DNA of 64,000 bases from contig CAJNDO010000006.1 of NCBI GenBank assembly GCA_905221545.1, positions 62,001 through 126,000 of the forward strand, given 5' to 3'. Shown here one piece after another: positions 60,411 through 64,000 of the stretch. Each line of letters starts with the position of its first letter. Position 1 is the stretch's first letter. The translations under genes were made by a program, and so were the position numbers. Below the pieces are notes generated by a model. It did no database searches and was not told the DNA's origin. It saw only the letters and a program-made list of their open reading frames with translations. Source of the stretch: a bacterium. GTDB taxonomy: Bacteria > Bacillota > Bacilli > Lactobacillales > Streptococcaceae.

Positions 60411-62033
60411 TTGCTTACAGTATCTGATGTTTCACTACGTTTTAGTGATCGCAAACTTTTTGATGATGTCAATATCAAATTTACAGAAGGAAATACCTAT
60501 GGATTAATCGGTGCTAATGGTGCCGGAAAATCAACCTTTTTAAAAATTTTAGCTGGAGATATCGAACCTACTACTGGTCACATCTCTCTTGGTCCAGATG
60601 AACGTCTCTCTGTTCTTCGTCAAAATCACTTTGACTATGAAGATGAACGTGCCATTGATGTCGTTATCATGGGAAATGAAAAACTTTATAGCATCATGAA
60701 GGAAAAAGATGCTATCTACATGAAGGAAGATTTCTCAGATGAGGATGGAGTGCGTGCTGCCGAACTCGAAGGAGAGTTTGCCGAGCTTGGAGGCTGGGAA
60801 GCAGAAAGTGAAGCCTCTCAACTACTTCAAAACCTAAATATTCCAGAAGAATTACACTATCAAAATATGAGCGAATTGGCCAATGGTGAGAAAGTAAAGG
60901 TTCTCCTCGCCAAAGCACTTTTTGGTAAACCAGATGTTCTTCTATTGGACGAGCCGACCAACGGTTTGGACATCCAATCAATTACATGGTTAGAAGATTT
61001 CTTGATTGACTTTGATAACACAGTTATCGTAGTATCCCATGACCGTCACTTCTTAAACAAAGTATGTACTCACATGGCCGACCTTGACTTTGGAAAAATC
61101 AAACTCTATGTCGGAAACTATGACTTCTGGAAGGAATCTTCTGAACTCGCTGCTAAATTGCTAGCAGACCGTAATGCCAAAGCAGAAGAAAAAATTAAAC
61201 AATTGCAAGAGTTCGTTGCTCGTTTCTCTGCTAATGCTTCTAAATCAAGACAAGCAACATCACGTAAGAAAATGCTTGATAAGATTGAACTTGAAGAAAT
61301 TGTACCATCTAGTCGTAAATATCCATTTATCAACTTTAAAGCGGAACGTGAGATTGGTAATGATCTCTTGACAGTAGAAAATCTAACTGTAAAGATTGAT
61401 GGTGAGACTATTTTAGATAATATCAGCTTTATCTTGCGTCCAGGTGATAAGACCGCTCTTATTGGACAAAATGATATCCAAACGACTGCATTAATTCGTG
61501 CAATCATGGGAGATATTGACTATGAAGGAACTGTCAAGTGGGGAGTTACAACTAGTCAATCTTACCTGCCAAAAGATAACTCAGCTGATTTCGCAGGTGG
61601 AGAATCAATTCTTGACTGGTTGCGTCAATTTGCAAGTAAAGAAGAAGATGACAATACTTTCCTACGCGGTTTCCTCGGCCGTATGCTCTTCTCTGGAGAT
61701 GAAGTTAACAAACCTGTAAACGTCTTGTCAGGGGGAGAAAAAGTTCGTGTCATGCTTTCAAAACTAATGCTCTTGAAGTCAAATGTGCTTGTACTTGATG
61801 ACCCAACCAATCACTTGGACTTGGAATCTATCTCAAGCTTGAATGATGGATTGAAAAACTTTAAAGAATCAATCATCTTTGCCAGTCATGACCACGAGTT
61901 TATTCAAACTTTGGCTAACCATATCATTGTCTTGTCTAAAAATGGCGTTATCGATCGTATCGATGAAACCTATGATGAATTCCTAGAAAATGAAGAAGTA
62001 CAAGCAAAAGTTAAAGAACTTTGGAAAGACTAA
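60411..62033 (+). CDS. ABC-F family ATPase (YbiT/YkpA-like)
   Basis: A 540-residue protein with two ATPase domains and no membrane segment, so a ribosome-associated ABC-F rather than a transporter. NBD1: Walker A GANGAGKST (Lys40), signature MSELANGEKVK, Walker B LLLDEPTNGLD. The linker (about 240-300) is charged. NBD2: Walker A position reads GQNDIQTTAL, without the usual GKS/T, while signature LSGGEKVR and DDPTNHLD are intact. The start is TTG, supported by AGGAG 8-10 nt upstream. Whether it gives drug resistance cannot be told. Confidence 0.9.
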   Translation: MLTVSDVSLRFSDRKLFDDVNIKFTEGNTYGLIGANGAGKSTFLKILAGDIEPTTGHISLGPDERLSVLRQNHFDYEDERAIDVVIMGNEKLYSIMKEKDAIYMKEDFSDEDGVRAAELEGEFAELGGWEAESEASQLLQNLNIPEELHYQNMSELANGEKVKVLLAKALFGKPDVLLLDEPTNGLDIQSITWLEDFLIDFDNTVIVVSHDRHFLNKVCTHMADLDFGKIKLYVGNYDFWKESSELAAKLLADRNAKAEEKIKQLQEFVARFSANASKSRQATSRKKMLDKIELEEIVPSSRKYPFINFKAEREIGNDLLTVENLTVKIDGETILDNISFILRPGDKTALIGQNDIQTTALIRAIMGDIDYEGTVKWGVTTSQSYLPKDNSADFAGGESILDWLRQFASKEEDDNTFLRGFLGRMLFSGDEVNKPVNVLSGGEKVRVMLSKLMLLKSNVLVLDDPTNHLDLESISSLNDGLKNFKESIIFASHDHEFIQTLANHIIVLSKNGVIDRIDETYDEFLENEEVQAKVKELWKD

Positions 62034-62045
62034 ATAAAACTTCAA

Positions 62046-62074
62046 AACTCAGTTGGGTTAACCAGCTGAGTTTT
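62046..62074 (+). terminator. terminator of the ABC-F gene
   Basis: AACTCAG-TTGG pairs with CCAG-CTGAGTT (one T-G pair) across a 5-nt loop, then TTTTC. Confidence 0.85.
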
Positions 62075-62094
62075 CTAACATTTTATGAGGTAAC

Positions 62095-64000
62095 ATGAAA
62101 TTATTTTTTAAAACATATTGGACATATTTTGTTTCTTTCATCATTCCTGTATTGATTATGGCAGGAGTATACCTATCTCAAGGTATATACTGGAATAGTG
62201 ACACCTCTCCTCTATTAGGAGATGGCTTTCATCAATACGTTATTTTCGATATAACTCTAAGAAATATCCTACATGGAAATGGTAGTTTGTTTTACACCTT
62301 TACAAGTGGTCTAGGACTAAACTTCTATGCCCTATCTAGTTATTACTTGGGTAGTTTTCTCGCGCCTCTGGTTTACTTTTTTGATTTAACGAATATGCCA
62401 GATGCTGTCTATCTGACAACTCTCTTAAAATTTGGATTGATTGGTCTGTCAACCTTCTTTAGTTTAAATAAATTATTTAAAAATATCCCTCAGACTTTAA
62501 AACTAGCTTTATCTACTTCCTATGCTCTGATGAGTTTCACTGTTAGTCAACTAGAGATAAAAACCTGGCTGGATGTTTTTATCTTGATTCCTTTAATCAT
62601 AACTGGTTTACACCTACTTATAACTAAGAAGAAATTCTCATTATACTTTACAAGTCTGTCAATCTTATTTATCCAAAACTATTATTTTGGCTATATGACC
62701 GCATTGTTTCTTATTTTCTGGTATCTCTGTCAAATTTCTTGGGACTTTAAAACTCGAAAATCATCTTTTCTTGATTTTGTTGTCACCTCCGTTTTAGCTG
62801 GCATGGCTAGTTTGATTATGACTCTTCCTACTCTGTTTGATTTACAGACACATGGGGAAAAATTAACTGAAGTTACAAAGTTTCAAACTGAAAGTAGCTG
62901 GTATCTTGATCTCTTTGCTAAGCAATTCATTGCTTCCTTTGACACAACAAAGTATGGGGCTATCCCAATGATTTTTGTTGGACTACTCCCCTTTATTTTG
63001 ACCATTTCATTTTTTACGCTGAAATCTATTAAGTTTCACGTGAAACTTATCTATGCAATCTTCTTTACATTTTTAATTGCAAGCTTTTATATAGAAGCTC
63101 TTGATTTATTTTGGCAAGGCATGCATACTCCAAACATGTTTTTACATCGCTATTCTTGGATTTTCTCTACCTTGTTAATCTACACAGCAGCGGAAGTCTT
63201 AAATCGTCTGAAAGAAATTAAAATCTGGAATTTTTTAGTTTCACTTTTTCTTATAGTAACAGGATTTTTAGCTACCATCTATCTAAAATCGCATTATTCT
63301 TTTTTAACAGATTTGAATATTCTGCTTACTCTTGAATTTTTGGTTGTCTATTCGCTTTTACTCCTTGCATTTATCAAAAAGTTTATCTCTGTGAATCTAT
63401 TTGCTATTCTAATCTCTTTATTTATAATGGTTGAAATGAGTTTAAATGCTTCATCTCAAATAGACGGAATTGCTAAGGAATGGGGATTTGCTTCTCGAAG
63501 TGCATATAGTAGAGATATCCCAGCTATGGAATCTTTCTCAACATATATTGGAAATTCATTTACTCGTACTGAAAAACTACAAACTCAGACAGGAAATGAC
63601 AGTATGAAATTTAACTACAATGGAATCTCTCAATTTTCATCTGTTCGAAATCGTTCAGCAAGCTCTACTTTAGATAAACTGGGATTTAAATCCTCTGGAA
63701 CCAATCTAAATCTCCGTTATGCCAATAATAGTATTTTGGCTGATAGTTTATTTGGCATCCAGTATAATATCTCAGACAGTCCTATTGATAAGTATGGTTT
63801 TAAAGATATCTATCAAAAAGATAATCTTACCCTATATGAAAATCAATACTCTCTTCCGATTGCATTTGCTAGTCAATCTGTTTACAATGATGTCAAGTTC
63901 ACTGAACATACTTTAGATAATCAGGCCTCGTTTTTAAATCAACTTGCTGACGTCAATTTTGATTATTTTTCTCCAATACCCTATGAAAAAACAGAGAATA
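62095..64000 (+). CDS. YfhO-like multi-spanning membrane protein, 3' end beyond the window
   Basis: The frame is open from ATG 62095 to the window end (635 codons, no stop). It begins MKLFFKTYWTYFVSFIIPVL and has about ten or more membrane segments, with GNGSLFYTFTSGLGLNFYA and MFLHRYSWIFS typical of YfhO/GT-C-type proteins. After about residue 455 an extracellular region starts (SSQIDGIAKEWGF). YfhO relatives glycosylate lipoteichoic acid in Bacillus and Listeria; that role here is inferred. ATGAGG lies 5 nt before the start. A parS site lies inside it. Confidence 0.85.
   Translation, partial: MKLFFKTYWTYFVSFIIPVLIMAGVYLSQGIYWNSDTSPLLGDGFHQYVIFDITLRNILHGNGSLFYTFTSGLGLNFYALSSYYLGSFLAPLVYFFDLTNMPDAVYLTTLLKFGLIGLSTFFSLNKLFKNIPQTLKLALSTSYALMSFTVSQLEIKTWLDVFILIPLIITGLHLLITKKKFSLYFTSLSILFIQNYYFGYMTALFLIFWYLCQISWDFKTRKSSFLDFVVTSVLAGMASLIMTLPTLFDLQTHGEKLTEVTKFQTESSWYLDLFAKQFIASFDTTKYGAIPMIFVGLLPFILTISFFTLKSIKFHVKLIYAIFFTFLIASFYIEALDLFWQGMHTPNMFLHRYSWIFSTLLIYTAAEVLNRLKEIKIWNFLVSLFLIVTGFLATIYLKSHYSFLTDLNILLTLEFLVVYSLLLLAFIKKFISVNLFAILISLFIMVEMSLNASSQIDGIAKEWGFASRSAYSRDIPAMESFSTYIGNSFTRTEKLQTQTGNDSMKFNYNGISQFSSVRNRSASSTLDKLGFKSSGTNLNLRYANNSILADSLFGIQYNISDSPIDKYGFKDIYQKDNLTLYENQYSLPIAFASQSVYNDVKFTEHTLDNQASFLNQLADVNFDYFSPIPYEKTEN
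63031..63048. other. parS centromere-like site inside the YfhO-like gene
   Basis: AAGTTTCACGTGAAACTT is a perfect 18-bp palindrome containing GTTTCACGTGAAAC, the parS core. Confidence 0.88.

Overview
The window is about 64 kb of a low-GC Firmicute chromosome that I read as a mitis-group Streptococcus (S. mitis, S. pseudopneumoniae or S. pneumoniae). The evidence is the gene set and order (adcRCBA, dltXABCD, glpKOF, clpC-ctsR, cbpD, dnaB-rplI-gdpP, comFA-comFC, rpsB-tsf, pcsB, mreCD, the ECF module, recF, guaB, trpS), four pneumococcal-type BOX repeats, competence boxes and a choline-binding lysin. From memory of pneumococcal maps, two blocks usual in pneumococcus are absent here: the fucose operon between the iron alcohol dehydrogenase and adcA, and cbpA with the TCS06 genes between dus and clpC. 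That favours a non-pneumococcal mitis-group strain, but the species is not settled. Two parS sites place the window near the replication origin.

Layout. 1-9.4 kb: a PD-(D/E)XK (Rpn-type) gene, a two-gene glycan operon (GH29 fucosidase, GH2 beta-galactosidase) under a cre-like site, an SPFH membrane protein and an iron alcohol dehydrogenase with a consensus cre. 9.4-10.1 kb: a small-RNA locus with two Fst-like toxin peptides; the second has a complete type I toxin-antitoxin arrangement. 10.2-18.4 kb: zinc uptake (adcRCBA) and D-alanylation of teichoic acids (dltXABCD). 18.4-24.4 kb: glycerol uptake and oxidation (glpKOF) and an Mga-family regulator. 24.5-28.3 kb: hslO, dus, an isochorismatase-like hydrolase, a lipoprotein and a small membrane protein. 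28.3-31.3 kb: ctsR-clpC with a CtsR operator. 31.3-34.3 kb: a TPP-riboswitch-controlled thiamine-precursor ABC transporter. 34.4-42.5 kb: competence lysin cbpD, veg, dnaB, rplI, gdpP, hpf, comFC and comFA. 42.5-46.7 kb: yigZ, cysK, tsf and rpsB. 46.8-56 kb: cell wall and shape genes (pcsB, mreD, mreC), the ECF energizing module, pgsA, rodZ and two M16 peptidase-like proteins. 56-64 kb: an S4-domain protein, recF, guaB, trpS, an ABC-F protein and the start of a YfhO-like membrane protein cut off by the window end.

Most of the window is core genome. The most unusual signals are: the Fst-type toxin/antisense-RNA locus at 9.7-10.1 kb, where repeated sequences let a ~65-nt antisense RNA pair with the toxin start codon; six perfect DnaA boxes inside the GH2 gene; two parS palindromes inside coding sequences; competence and stress promoters that share bases with upstream terminators; and two genes (comFA, hslO) whose promoter elements sit so close to the start codon that the mRNAs should be almost leaderless. 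I saw no rRNA, tRNA, CRISPR array, prophage or complete insertion sequence.
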